Part shown: positions 35,679 to 44,139 of the stretch, piece by piece
Layout: each line of letters starts with the position of its first letter
How positions within the stretch are numbered: position 1 is the first letter of the stretch
Notes under the pieces: generated by a model
Told to the model about the DNA's origin: nothing
The model's input: only the letters and a program-made list of their open reading frames with translations
Database searches by the model: none
Origin: Companilactobacillus futsaii JCM 17355
GTDB taxonomy: Bacteria; Bacillota; Bacilli; Lactobacillales; Lactobacillaceae
Reading direction: 5' to 3'
Length of the DNA stretch: 64,000 nucleotides
NCBI RefSeq assembly: GCF_001435505.1
Contig: NZ_AZDO01000003.1
Span: forward strand, 1-64,000
Position numbers and translations under genes: made by a program

Positions 35679-36629
35679 GTGCTTAAAGGAATAGGAAAAA
35701 GTCACGGAAAAACAATAATTATGGGAGAACATGCGGTAGTTTATGGCTACCCTGCATTTGCTATCCCATTATTAAGTACACCTGTGATCGTAAAAATAAA
35801 ACAAAGTGAGAACAATTCTTTGATCTCCAAGTACTATGCTGGAAAAATCGAGCAAATTCCAGACTCTTTAGCTGGAGTTAAATTCTTAATTGGTCTGTTA
35901 GATAAAGAAATGAATAATAATCATGTTAATTACACGATCAGTATCGACAGTGGCTTACCTATTGAACGTGGGATGGGTTCTTCAGCTGCGATTGCTTGTG
36001 CTATCACGAGAGCATTTTTTGACTTCTTTGATCAAAAACTTGATCATCAAACATTATTAAACTACGTCAATAAATCGGAAACCGTTACTCATGGTAAGGC
36101 TAGTGGCTTAGATGCTTTAACGGTGAGTTCAGAATATCCTATCAAATTCAGTAAAGACGAAGCTCCAAAAGCCTTTACGTTTAATTCAGAAGGCTTCATC
36201 GTGATTGCTGATTCTGGTGTCAAAGGTAAGACGAAAGAAACTGTTGCTGATGTTAGAAAAATGTACGACGAAAATACTAAAGTCATTGGTGCCTACTTAA
36301 AACAATTAGGTGATTACGCTACTGATGCAAATAAATATTTAAATCAAGGTAATTTGAAACAGTTGGGATTAGTTTTCTCCCTAGCTAATGAAATTTTAAC
36401 CAAGTTGAATTTAGCCATTCCCAAAACTGACAAATTAATCGATGCAGCAAATCTCGCTGGATCATTAGGTAGTAAGATCACTGGTGGTGGTCGTGGTGGC
36501 TGTATTATTTGTTTGGCTCGCAACCTAACGAATGCCCAAATGATTCAAAAGGCGCTCATTAAAAATGGAGCGGAACAAACTTGGATTCAACCACTATCAA
36601 TTTATGCGGAGGATTCAGATTTTGACTAA
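35679..36629 (+). CDS. mvaK1: Mevalonate kinase
   Basis: 316 residues. A GHMP kinase: GKTIIMGEHAVVYGYPAFAI near the N-terminus, ATP-binding GLPIERGMGSSAAIACAI at about 101-118, SGLDALTV and the C-terminal GSKITGGGRGGCIICLA. It phosphorylates mevalonate at C5, first step of the lower mevalonate pathway. The start is GTG at 35679 with GAGGTGAG directly upstream. The order mvaK1-mvaD-mvaK2-fni with overlaps is the standard operon of Gram-positive cocci and lactobacilli. Confidence 0.94.
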   Translation: MLKGIGKSHGKTIIMGEHAVVYGYPAFAIPLLSTPVIVKIKQSENNSLISKYYAGKIEQIPDSLAGVKFLIGLLDKEMNNNHVNYTISIDSGLPIERGMGSSAAIACAITRAFFDFFDQKLDHQTLLNYVNKSETVTHGKASGLDALTVSSEYPIKFSKDEAPKAFTFNSEGFIVIADSGVKGKTKETVADVRKMYDENTKVIGAYLKQLGDYATDANKYLNQGNLKQLGLVFSLANEILTKLNLAIPKTDKLIDAANLAGSLGSKITGGGRGGCIICLARNLTNAQMIQKALIKNGAEQTWIQPLSIYAEDSDFD

Positions 36630-37587
36630 AATGGCTCGAGCTTATACAAATATCGCCCTAATTAAATACTGGGGCAAGAAAAATAAACAATATAAACTTC
36701 CCTACACGAATAGTTTGTCACTGACTTTAGATAGATTTTATACGGATACGCTTGCTACAACTATTGACAATGACAAAGACATCATTTCACTGAATGATAA
36801 ATTATTAAACGATGCAGAAAGCAAAAGAATCCGCAGTTATTTAGATATCGTCAGACAGATGTATTCTTTTGATGATCACTTCCAAATCACCACAATAAAT
36901 CATGTTCCAACTTCAGCTGGTTTTGCATCGTCTGCTTCCGGTTTTGCAGCTTTAGCTGGTGCTATCAATGAAACTAAAAAATTAAATCTTAATAGAAAAC
37001 AACTTTCAATTTTAGCTAGAAATGGCTCAGGTTCTGCCAGTCGTTCAATTTATGGAGGTTTTGTTGAATGGATTGCTGGTCGCGATAATGAGTCCTCTTT
37101 TGCTGTGCCCATTGACGAAACCCCAGACATTGACTTAACCTTACTATCGGTTGTGATTAATCAACATAGTAAAAAAATTTCTTCAACTGTTGGCATGGAA
37201 AATAGTGTAAAAAGCTCCCCTTTTTATTCAAATTGGGTTACACTTGTGTCTTCAGAGATAAAAGAAATTAAGCAAGCGATTGCTCAAAAAGATTTACAAA
37301 AAATCGGAGAGATTTCCGAGCACAATGCAATGAGTATGCATGCTTTGACCTTGTCTGCAAATCCTTCGTTCACTTATTTTGCGCCAGAAACGATTCAAAT
37401 TATTCAATTAATTAAGGAAATTCGTCAAAAAGGGATTTTCGCGTATGCTACAATTGATGCTGGTCCAAATGTTAAAATAATATGTACGAAAGAATCAATT
37501 CAAAGGGTTCAAACATACATCAAACAACAATTATCAAATGTAACGACCGTCGTTGCTAATATTGGTCACGGGATTGAATACATCTGA
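36622..37587 (+). CDS. mvaD: Diphosphomevalonate decarboxylase
   Basis: 321 residues from a TTG start at 36622, preferred because GGAGG lies 9 nt upstream; the ATG at 36631 would be 18 nt away. Family features are ARAYTNIALIKYWGKKNK, LPYTNSLSLTL, PTSAGFASSASGFAALA (ATP loop), RNGSGSASRSIYGGFVEW and TIDAGPNVKII. It decarboxylates mevalonate diphosphate to isopentenyl diphosphate with ATP. It overlaps the mvaK1 stop by 8 bp, so translation is probably coupled. Confidence 0.94.
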   Translation: MTKMARAYTNIALIKYWGKKNKQYKLPYTNSLSLTLDRFYTDTLATTIDNDKDIISLNDKLLNDAESKRIRSYLDIVRQMYSFDDHFQITTINHVPTSAGFASSASGFAALAGAINETKKLNLNRKQLSILARNGSGSASRSIYGGFVEWIAGRDNESSFAVPIDETPDIDLTLLSVVINQHSKKISSTVGMENSVKSSPFYSNWVTLVSSEIKEIKQAIAQKDLQKIGEISEHNAMSMHALTLSANPSFTYFAPETIQIIQLIKEIRQKGIFAYATIDAGPNVKIICTKESIQRVQTYIKQQLSNVTTVVANIGHGIEYI

Positions 37588-37611
37588 TATAAATTGAAAG
37601 GTATGATATTT

Positions 37612-38691
37612 TTGTCTACAGGAAAAGCACCTGGAAAACTATATTTAGCTGGGGAGTATGCGGTCGTTGAAACGGGATTTCCCGCAGTTTTGACTTCCGT
37701 CAATAAGTATGTGACTGTTACCATCAACAAAGCTAAAAATGGTGGAACAATCCAATCGAAAAATCTCAATAAAGAGTTGATTCATTGGAATCGTCAGGGA
37801 ACAGAATTAGTTTTTGATGATACAGAAAGCCAATTGCAATACATCTTGGCTGCTATCAAATTCGTTGAGAAATACGCTTTAGAGTGTGGAACTAAATTAA
37901 GTTATTATGATTTATTAGTAACTAGTGAATTAGATTCTTCTGATGGCAAGAAATTTGGTTTAGGCTCATCAGCCGCAGTTACTGTAGCTGTTGTGAAAAC
38001 TTTAGGTGATTTTTACCACTTAGGATTGTCAGCAATGGATATTTATAAAATTTCCGCTATCTCCCACTTGTCAGTTCAAGGCAATGGCAGTTTGGGAGAC
38101 ATCGCTGCTAGTGCTTTTGGTGGCATCGTGGCTTACTATTCACCTGATCGTAACTGGATTTTTAATATGGTAAGAAATCACAGTATCACAGAAATTTTGT
38201 CACTCGATTGGCCCAAATTAAAAATTCAGAGTTTAAATCTTCCTGACAATCTAGAACTAACAGTTGGTTGGACAGGCTCTCCTGCTTCAACATCTATCTT
38301 AGTTGATCGAATCGCTTTGACTAAGGCTCAAAAAGTTGAAAAGTACCAAAATTTTCTTCACGCCAGTCGTAGAAACGTTGAAAAACTAATCGACGGATTT
38401 AAAACTAACAATTCTCGCCTTGTCAAAGAAACATTCAGTAAGTACCGCAATTTGTTAGCAGACTTAGCTGAATTCAGTGACGTTCACATTGAAACAGAAC
38501 TCCTAACAAGACTTTGTGATATTGCTGAAAAACTTGGAGGTTCTGCCAAAACTTCTGGTGCCGGTGGTGGCGATTGCGGAATCGTTTTGAGTGACATGAA
38601 CCTTGATGTGACTGAATTAAAAAAAGAATGGCAACAAGTTGGGATTACCCCACTTACTTTAAAAATTGGAGACACAATTGCTCATGCCTAA
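37612..38691 (+). CDS. mvaK2: Phosphomevalonate kinase
   Basis: About 359 residues from TTG at 37612 (GAAAGG 10 nt upstream). The ATG at 37603 is almost touching that ribosome site, and TTG at 37594 overlaps it, so both are less likely. GHMP motifs are TGKAPGKLYLAGEYAVVE, KKFGLGSSAAVTVAVVKT and AKTSGAGGGDCGIVL. It makes mevalonate diphosphate. The gene starts 24 bp after mvaD and overlaps fni by 8 bp. Start choice is moderately secure. Confidence 0.92.
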   Translation: MSTGKAPGKLYLAGEYAVVETGFPAVLTSVNKYVTVTINKAKNGGTIQSKNLNKELIHWNRQGTELVFDDTESQLQYILAAIKFVEKYALECGTKLSYYDLLVTSELDSSDGKKFGLGSSAAVTVAVVKTLGDFYHLGLSAMDIYKISAISHLSVQGNGSLGDIAASAFGGIVAYYSPDRNWIFNMVRNHSITEILSLDWPKLKIQSLNLPDNLELTVGWTGSPASTSILVDRIALTKAQKVEKYQNFLHASRRNVEKLIDGFKTNNSRLVKETFSKYRNLLADLAEFSDVHIETELLTRLCDIAEKLGGSAKTSGAGGGDCGIVLSDMNLDVTELKKEWQQVGITPLTLKIGDTIAHA

Positions 38692-39730
38692 ACAAGATGC
38701 ACAAATGCAACGTAAAGTTGAACATCTTTTCTTAGCTGAAAAATTTTTTACCGACGAATCTTTTGCCGACTTCGACAGGGTTCGCCTTCTTCATAATGCT
38801 TTGCCAGAATTGAAAGTAAATGACATTGATTTAACGACAGACTTCTTAGGTAAAAAAATGTCTTTACCGATATACTTTAATGCAATCACTGGTGGTTCTA
38901 GACCATCGCATAAATTCAATGCCGAGTTATCACAACTGGCAGCTAAATTAAATATTCCGGTTTCCAGTGGTTCAATGGGTGTTTACCTGCGCTTGCCAGA
39001 AGAAACTAAAGCTTCTTTTACAACTTTAAGAGAACACAATCTTAATGGTTTTGTAATTGCTAATGTTTCAGCCAAGGTCAATGCTAAACAAGCTCAAACT
39101 GCTATCGACCTTCTAAAAGCTAATGCTTTACAGATCCATCTTAATGTCTTGCAAGAATTAGCTATGCCTGAAGGTGATCAAGAGTTTTTCTGGATGGATC
39201 ATATTAAAGAAATTGTTGATACGGTAACTGTTCCTGTTATTGTTAAAGAAGTTGGTTTTGGGATATCTCAAGAAAACCTTGCGCAATTATTCAATATTGG
39301 TGTTAAAAACGTTGATATTTCAGGCTTCGGTGGAACTGACTTTGCTCAAATTGAAAGTGAAAGAAATCATGAATTAGATTTAACTTATTTAGACCGATTC
39401 TCGCTTTCAACGGTTGAATCACTCTTGGAATCAAGGAGCTATCAAAACAATTTAAATATTTTTGCTTCTGGTGGCATTAGAACGCCGATGGATGTTATCA
39501 AAGCCATACGTATGGGTGCTACTAGCATTGGTATGTCAGGTTTAGTTTTGCACCATTTACAGAAGTACTCTCTTAGTGAAACAGAAATTTTCTTCACTGA
39601 ATTTGTCAAACAACTCAAATTGATCATGGCTGCTATCGGTGCTAAGTCAATTGAGGATATCAAAAAAGCTCCCATCATTTTCGACGGGAACTTAACTAAT
39701 TATATGAAACAACGTCATATTAACTTCTAA
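38684..39730 (+). CDS. fni: Isopentenyl-diphosphate delta-isomerase, type 2
   Basis: 348 residues from ATG at 38684, overlapping mvaK2 by 8 bp; TTGGAG is about 13 nt upstream. FMN-dependent TIM-barrel features are HLFLAEKFF, YFNAITGGS, SSGSMGVYL, NALQIHLNVLQE, VIVKEVGFGIS, VDISGFGGTDFAQIE and FASGGIRTPMDVIKAIRMGA. It interconverts IPP and DMAPP. It is last in the operon. Its TAA overlaps the stop of the convergent rsmF-like gene, and no separate terminator is visible. Confidence 0.94.
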   Translation: MPKQDAQMQRKVEHLFLAEKFFTDESFADFDRVRLLHNALPELKVNDIDLTTDFLGKKMSLPIYFNAITGGSRPSHKFNAELSQLAAKLNIPVSSGSMGVYLRLPEETKASFTTLREHNLNGFVIANVSAKVNAKQAQTAIDLLKANALQIHLNVLQELAMPEGDQEFFWMDHIKEIVDTVTVPVIVKEVGFGISQENLAQLFNIGVKNVDISGFGGTDFAQIESERNHELDLTYLDRFSLSTVESLLESRSYQNNLNIFASGGIRTPMDVIKAIRMGATSIGMSGLVLHHLQKYSLSETEIFFTEFVKQLKLIMAAIGAKSIEDIKKAPIIFDGNLTNYMKQRHINF

Positions 39731-41079
39731 CGTCTTAATCCTTTTGGATAGACGTTTTTTATTTGCTGATTACTGTAACGTCCCCAACTAAATAATTTAC
39801 CTTCATAAGAAAGGCCGATCCACTTGTTGTCAAAATCTGGACGTTTACTTAAAATTACTGATTCGCCATGTAAATACTTCTCATATTGTTCTTGATTTAA
39901 TTCGAATACTGTTTTTAACTCATTAGGTTTGAGTGCTAATACCCACGCGATATCAGGCTCAAATCTATTTTTTTTGAACTCGCCAAGCTTTAGACCATTT
40001 CGTAAAATATGCAGTCCTTTGAAGCGATTGTCTAAACTAGCCGCTTGATACAAGAAATCATTGATTTTTAGCCAGTTGTTTTCTGATAATGAGGTCAAAT
40101 TAGCTTTGGCAAATTTATTTACGAATTTAAAATCATCTTTTTTCAAACCAGTATTGATTTGACGTTCTTTTGCTTGTGATTTTTCGCCATCCTTGATCAT
40201 CTTGCACATAAAATGACCTTCACCATTAAATCGATCAGGAAACATTCTTAAAGCTTTCTTTAATTCAGGGTTGTCATTTCCCCACTCTGGACGTCCATCT
40301 TCCATACCGGCATATTTCTTCACGTCAACTAAATGCATGTCGGGATACTTTTTCAAAAACCAGTCGATATTTTGTTCGTTTTCTTCTGGAGAAAAAGTAC
40401 AAGTTGAGTAAACTAAAGTACCGCCGTTATCTAATAATTTGTAGGTTGAGTCTAGAATATGTTGCTGACGATTAGCACATTGTTCGACGTAATCCAGTGA
40501 CCAATATTGAGTCGATTTCGGGTCTTTTCTAAACATTCCTTCTCCAGAACATGGCGCATCAACCAAAATCTTATTAAAAAAGTTGTTGAACTTCTTCTCA
40601 AAATCCTTGGGAGAATTATTCGTTACAACCGTATTAGTAATCCCCATTCTTTCAATGTTAGAAGACAATACTTTAGCACGCTTAGAATTAATCTCATTGC
40701 TGACTAAAAGTCCCTGAGAGGCCATTTTTGAGGCTATATAGGTTGTTTTGCTACCGGGAGCCGCACACAAATCCAAAATTTTGTCATTTTTAGTAGGATC
40801 AAGAATTTCTGTTACATACATAGCACTAGGTTCTTGACTATAAACATATCCCGAAATATGGTCGATCGAATTACCATCGATATCGCCGTAATAACCGATG
40901 TTACTGTATTCAATCGGTTTGTCCAAAGAATAGACGACATTTTGGTAATTATCTTTCAATGGATTCAAACGAAAAGCCTCTTGGCTATCTTCTTGAATAG
41001 CGGAGAGCAATTTTTCAGCTCTCTTCCCCATTAATTTACGATATTTCTCTTTAAAGTCATTGCTTAAATCGACTTTCAT
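39727..41079 (-). CDS. RsmF/NOL1-NOP2-sun type rRNA m5C methyltransferase
   Basis: 450 residues. SAM-binding ILDLCAAPGSKTTYIASKM (about 107-125), catalytic VDAPCSGEGMFRKDP and LVYSTCTFSPEENEQNI provide both cysteines of the RsmF/RsmB class. A C-terminal RNA-binding region of about 150 residues follows, including GLHILRNGLKLGEFKKNRFEP, of the type fused in YebU/RsmF proteins of Firmicutes. It methylates cytosine C5 in 16S rRNA; the exact position is not assigned. It is preceded by the unassigned membrane protein gene 2 bp away, a likely operon. Confidence 0.88.
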   Translation of the reverse strand: MKVDLSNDFKEKYRKLMGKRAEKLLSAIQEDSQEAFRLNPLKDNYQNVVYSLDKPIEYSNIGYYGDIDGNSIDHISGYVYSQEPSAMYVTEILDPTKNDKILDLCAAPGSKTTYIASKMASQGLLVSNEINSKRAKVLSSNIERMGITNTVVTNNSPKDFEKKFNNFFNKILVDAPCSGEGMFRKDPKSTQYWSLDYVEQCANRQQHILDSTYKLLDNGGTLVYSTCTFSPEENEQNIDWFLKKYPDMHLVDVKKYAGMEDGRPEWGNDNPELKKALRMFPDRFNGEGHFMCKMIKDGEKSQAKERQINTGLKKDDFKFVNKFAKANLTSLSENNWLKINDFLYQAASLDNRFKGLHILRNGLKLGEFKKNRFEPDIAWVLALKPNELKTVFELNQEQYEKYLHGESVILSKRPDFDNKWIGLSYEGKLFSWGRYSNQQIKNVYPKGLRR

Positions 41080-41081
41080 TG

Positions 41082-42056
41082 TTACTGATCACTCCGTTTA
41101 GTAAAGAATATTTGTGACAAACCTATCAGAACTGTAATCAAGACTGAGACTGTCATGAACAAATTGAATGTATTGTGACTGATGATAACGATTTTCCAGT
41201 GAACCGCTGTGAATCCAAGTGCATATGGAATCAATGTATAAATCAAATACCTAATCATCAAACCATTTCGATAATTATTTTTTAAATCACCAGTTAAATG
41301 AGATCTAGATAAATCAAATTTTAATGGTATTAAAATATAAAAATCAACTGCTACGATCAAGAAGAATAGCAAAACTATTCCGACCATGTAAAGCTCACCG
41401 TTGTTAGTCGTATTAACATTAGTAAAATCATCTGTTTGTGGAACATACTTGTGTGTTGACTTGACATGTAGAACCTTCTTGATTTTTGACAAACTCTCTT
41501 TATTGGACAAAGCGTTACCATCAATAACCGTTGTAACTTGGTTCAAGTGATATTTAGACTTAGGTTGATTAGGAGATAGTGAAATCAACGTTTGTGAATT
41601 TAAAATATTAGCGCCATCAAAACCAGTATTACCAATTACTGAAATATAATGGTCATCAACTTTGACATAGGCCTGGCTTTGTGGTTTATAAGCCTCGATT
41701 TCTGACGCTTTACCTTGAACCGCAAATGGAATCTGAGAAGTAAAATCTTCTTTTGAGAAATAACGACCACTTGTTAAAGGAAGTTTATTAAATTTATTAT
41801 GACCATAAATATAACCAATGTCGCTATTACTTTTTTCAAAGAAAATCATTTGGTAACTAGAAGTTTTTTCCTCAGACAATTCTGAAACAACTGTTTTTAA
41901 ATTTTTCTTTGATTTAGTTTTTAAGACTAGAGCATCATCACTCATCCCTAATCGGTTCATCGTATTGTTGTACTTGATAGCGTCACTTTTTGAAATAGCG
42001 ACCCCGGTTAAAAGTATTATCAAAAAGATAACAATACTAGAAATTATTTTTTTCAT
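41082..42056 (-). CDS. Membrane protein of unknown function (MacB/FtsX-like layout)
   Basis: 324 residues; family not recognised with certainty. An N-terminal hydrophobic anchor (about 4-22) is followed by about 195 extracellular residues (GRYFSKEDF, YISVIGNTGFDG) and three hydrophobic segments near the C-terminus (about 222-241, 266-283, 294-316). The order anchor, soluble domain, membrane bundle resembles the MacB-like permeases of the FtsX superfamily (the GRxFSxxD-type segment is reminiscent of their periplasmic core). No partner ATPase is adjacent. It ends 2 bp before the rsmF-like gene on the same strand. It could be a lone permease-like subunit or an unrelated protein. Confidence 0.55.
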   Translation of the reverse strand: MKKIISSIVIFLIILLTGVAISKSDAIKYNNTMNRLGMSDDALVLKTKSKKNLKTVVSELSEEKTSSYQMIFFEKSNSDIGYIYGHNKFNKLPLTSGRYFSKEDFTSQIPFAVQGKASEIEAYKPQSQAYVKVDDHYISVIGNTGFDGANILNSQTLISLSPNQPKSKYHLNQVTTVIDGNALSNKESLSKIKKVLHVKSTHKYVPQTDDFTNVNTTNNGELYMVGIVLLFFLIVAVDFYILIPLKFDLSRSHLTGDLKNNYRNGLMIRYLIYTLIPYALGFTAVHWKIVIISHNTFNLFMTVSVLITVLIGLSQIFFTKRSDQ

Positions 42057-42110
42057 TTGAAACCACCTAAATAATTAATCTTACTGGTATCTTATTTTAC
42101 ACTAAACAAC

Positions 42111-42140
42111 CAAGCAAGGTTGGAACAATTTTGCCCCAAC
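42111..42140. terminator. Inverted repeat between two minus-strand genes
   Basis: AGGTTGG and CCAACCT arms with a 12-nt loop, just beyond the stop of the methyltransferase-like gene. No clear T-run is present, so terminator function is only possible. Confidence 0.4.
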
Positions 42141-42152
42141 CTCGTTGAATGG

Positions 42153-42914
42153 TTATTTAACTGAATAAACTTGATCATGCACTAAATCATATCTGGAATA
42201 ATATTTATTTAATTCATCAATCTTTGGATCATCAATTAATTCTGCATTGTCCCAAAATTCCTTACTATTAGTAGCTCCATATTTTTCACCAATGACTAAG
42301 AAATTAACTCCTAATTCACGAACCTTTTGCAACACGCGATAATCAACATCCTCTCGATCAGGACTCCAAGCCAAAAGAACCGTATCAACATTTTGACCAT
42401 ACTTTTCTAAAGCCTGTAAAGCATCTAGTGATTCAACTTCAGTAACTCTTTGATTGCCAGTCTGATCATGTTTTGACCAACTTAAATCATCAGTACAATA
42501 TGATTTCACGCCTAAATCACGTAAACCTTTGGAAAGATAACCATTCCCTGCCATCAATTCTAAGAAAACTTGATTAGGAAATAACTCTGGAAATTGTTCT
42601 ACAAAATCTTGAGTTATAGTGGCCCAATAACCAAAGCGCGTCTGTAAATAAGTTCTAAACTCACCCAAATCGTGGTCAAATTCTTCCAAATGTGCTGACA
42701 TTGCTTGATACTCTATTTCATCCAATTGAATATTATTTTCCATATATACTTTAATTTCGTTTTCAGACAACTGCAATTGAGGAAAATGGTAACGTGGTAA
42801 TTGTTTGTTTTGCAGTGCTTGACAGATGCGTTCCATAAACTTGATTCGAGCATTGAAAACCATGCCATTCGGTAATTGTGCCGTATCTTGTCTTAGTCCT
42901 TCAATATAATTCAT
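42153..42914 (-). CDS. SAM-dependent methyltransferase-like protein
   Basis: 253 residues. The second half has a Rossmann-type SAM-binding signature, FLELMAGNGYLSKGLRDLG (about 137-155), followed by an acidic strand end YCTDDLSW and TVLLAWSPDRED (a possible motif IV region). The first half is helical (MERICQALQNKQLPRYHFP, EYQAMSAHLEEF). No substrate-specific family was recognised. It is a single gene divergent from lepB with a 200-bp gap. The fold call is fairly safe; the function is unknown. Confidence 0.65.
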   Translation of the reverse strand: MNYIEGLRQDTAQLPNGMVFNARIKFMERICQALQNKQLPRYHFPQLQLSENEIKVYMENNIQLDEIEYQAMSAHLEEFDHDLGEFRTYLQTRFGYWATITQDFVEQFPELFPNQVFLELMAGNGYLSKGLRDLGVKSYCTDDLSWSKHDQTGNQRVTEVESLDALQALEKYGQNVDTVLLAWSPDREDVDYRVLQKVRELGVNFLVIGEKYGATNSKEFWDNAELIDDPKIDELNKYYSRYDLVHDQVYSVK

Positions 42915-43114
42915 ATTTGTTTGCCCCCAGAATAATTTGCGACTTAATTGTGACTATATTACTAAAAAAGGCGGTAAACTTAAAGTAATTGAGATGTACT
43001 AATATCGTAGCTTATTCCAAATTAGATTAAATTTTATTGACGAAAACAAGACAATTATTTCCAATAATTTAGAAAAAGTGTAATATCTTAAGTAGTACAT
43101 GTACGAGGTGAAAT

Positions 43115-43780
43115 ATGGCAGAAAATAATAAAAGACGGCAGCCTAAAAAAGACGAAGAGAGCGGTTGGAAGTTTTGGTTGCAAACCATTGCATTAACAAT
43201 TGCTATCTACGCTGTTTTCTTTCTAGGTTTTAAGTTTATCCTCTCGAATGATAGGGTTTCTGGTCCCTCCATGCAACCGACCTTTGAAAATGGAGATAAA
43301 GTAATTGCTACAAGACATTCTAAGCTTTCGCGTGGCGATGTGATCGTTTTGAAAGCTCCTGACGAAGCAAACACTTTCTATATTAAGAGAATTATTGGTT
43401 TACCTGGAGATACAGTCGTTTCTAAAAATAATAAGATTTATATTAATGGTAAACTATATAAAGAGGACTTCCTTGATGCTGGTAAGAAGGTCAAAGAACC
43501 AGATACTAGTCTTTATGCAGGTAAGCCTTATAGTTATACCTATAATTTCACATTAAGTTCTTTAGCTAAGAACTCCCCTGAATGGCAAGAACGATACAGT
43601 AGTTCTTACCTAAACAAAGTCAAGAAGACTAATAAAGTTCCAGCAGGTACTTACTTCGTAATGGGAGATCACCGCACTGTTTCTAAGGATAGCCGTATTA
43701 TTGGATTCATCAATAAAAAGAGTGTTATTGGTGAAGTCAAATGGCGTTATTGGCCCTTAACTAGATGGACAGTCTTTTAA
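43115..43780 (+). CDS. lepB: Signal peptidase I
   Basis: 221 residues. A basic cytoplasmic N-terminus (NNKRRQPKKDEES), one membrane segment (about 20-43) and catalytic SGPSMQPTF (Ser52) and FYIKRIIGLPGD (Lys91) are visible, with the later box VMGDHRTVSKDSR. It is the serine-lysine protease that removes Sec signal peptides outside the membrane. The insertion between boxes D and E (about 115-185) is common in lactobacilli. GAGGTG precedes the ATG. The small HTH-like gene follows after 31 bp and may be cotranscribed. Confidence 0.94.
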   Translation: MAENNKRRQPKKDEESGWKFWLQTIALTIAIYAVFFLGFKFILSNDRVSGPSMQPTFENGDKVIATRHSKLSRGDVIVLKAPDEANTFYIKRIIGLPGDTVVSKNNKIYINGKLYKEDFLDAGKKVKEPDTSLYAGKPYSYTYNFTLSSLAKNSPEWQERYSSSYLNKVKKTNKVPAGTYFVMGDHRTVSKDSRIIGFINKKSVIGEVKWRYWPLTRWTVF

Positions 43781-43811
43781 ATCAGAGTTATAAATTATTG
43801 GAGGTATTTTT

Positions 43812-43997
43812 ATGGATAAACCAAACATTTCTGAAATGATTATTCAATATGAAAAAGATAAAGATATGACTGATACACAATTTGCTTTTGAAAGTCATCT
43901 ATCAGTTGAACGAGTTCATAATTTAAAATCAGGCGATTACGAACCTACTGCGGATGAACTCAAAACTGTTAAAGAATACATTAAACTACATCAATAG
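43812..43997 (+). CDS. Small HTH-like protein (LBP_cg2779-type)
   Basis: 61 residues, acidic. DMTDTQFAFESHLSVERVHNL followed by GDYEPTADELKTVKEYI reads like a minimal XRE-type helix-turn-helix, with a recognition-helix position at SVERVHNLKSG. Proteins of this length in lactobacilli are named LBP_cg2779 family, with no known function. GGAGG lies 8 nt before the ATG, so it is a real gene. It is probably cotranscribed with lepB and ends in a terminator. Confidence 0.7.
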   Translation: MDKPNISEMIIQYEKDKDMTDTQFAFESHLSVERVHNLKSGDYEPTADELKTVKEYIKLHQ

Positions 43998-44020
43998 CAA
44001 TATTTGTAGTTTACCCTATT

Positions 44021-44051
44021 GAGCGACTGTCGTATGATGGTTGCTTTTTTG
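44021..44051 (+). terminator. Terminator after the small HTH-like gene
   Basis: AGCGAC (44022-44027) pairs with GTTGCT (44040-44045) including one G-U, 12-nt loop, followed by TTTTTT and further T-rich sequence. Confidence 0.65.
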
Positions 44052-44108
44052 TTTTGTTTTTTTTAGTGTTATGTTTTCGTAAAACATTTATTGTTACTAA
44101 AAGGCTAT

Positions 44109-44139
44109 AAAAAAAGCCAATATCAACTATTGGTTTTTT
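44109..44139. terminator. Terminator of the DUF2075 gene
   Basis: CCAATA (44117-44122) and TATTGG (44128-44133) with a 5-nt loop; A-run on the left and T-run on the right. It overlaps the stop codon of the minus-strand gene. Confidence 0.75.
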
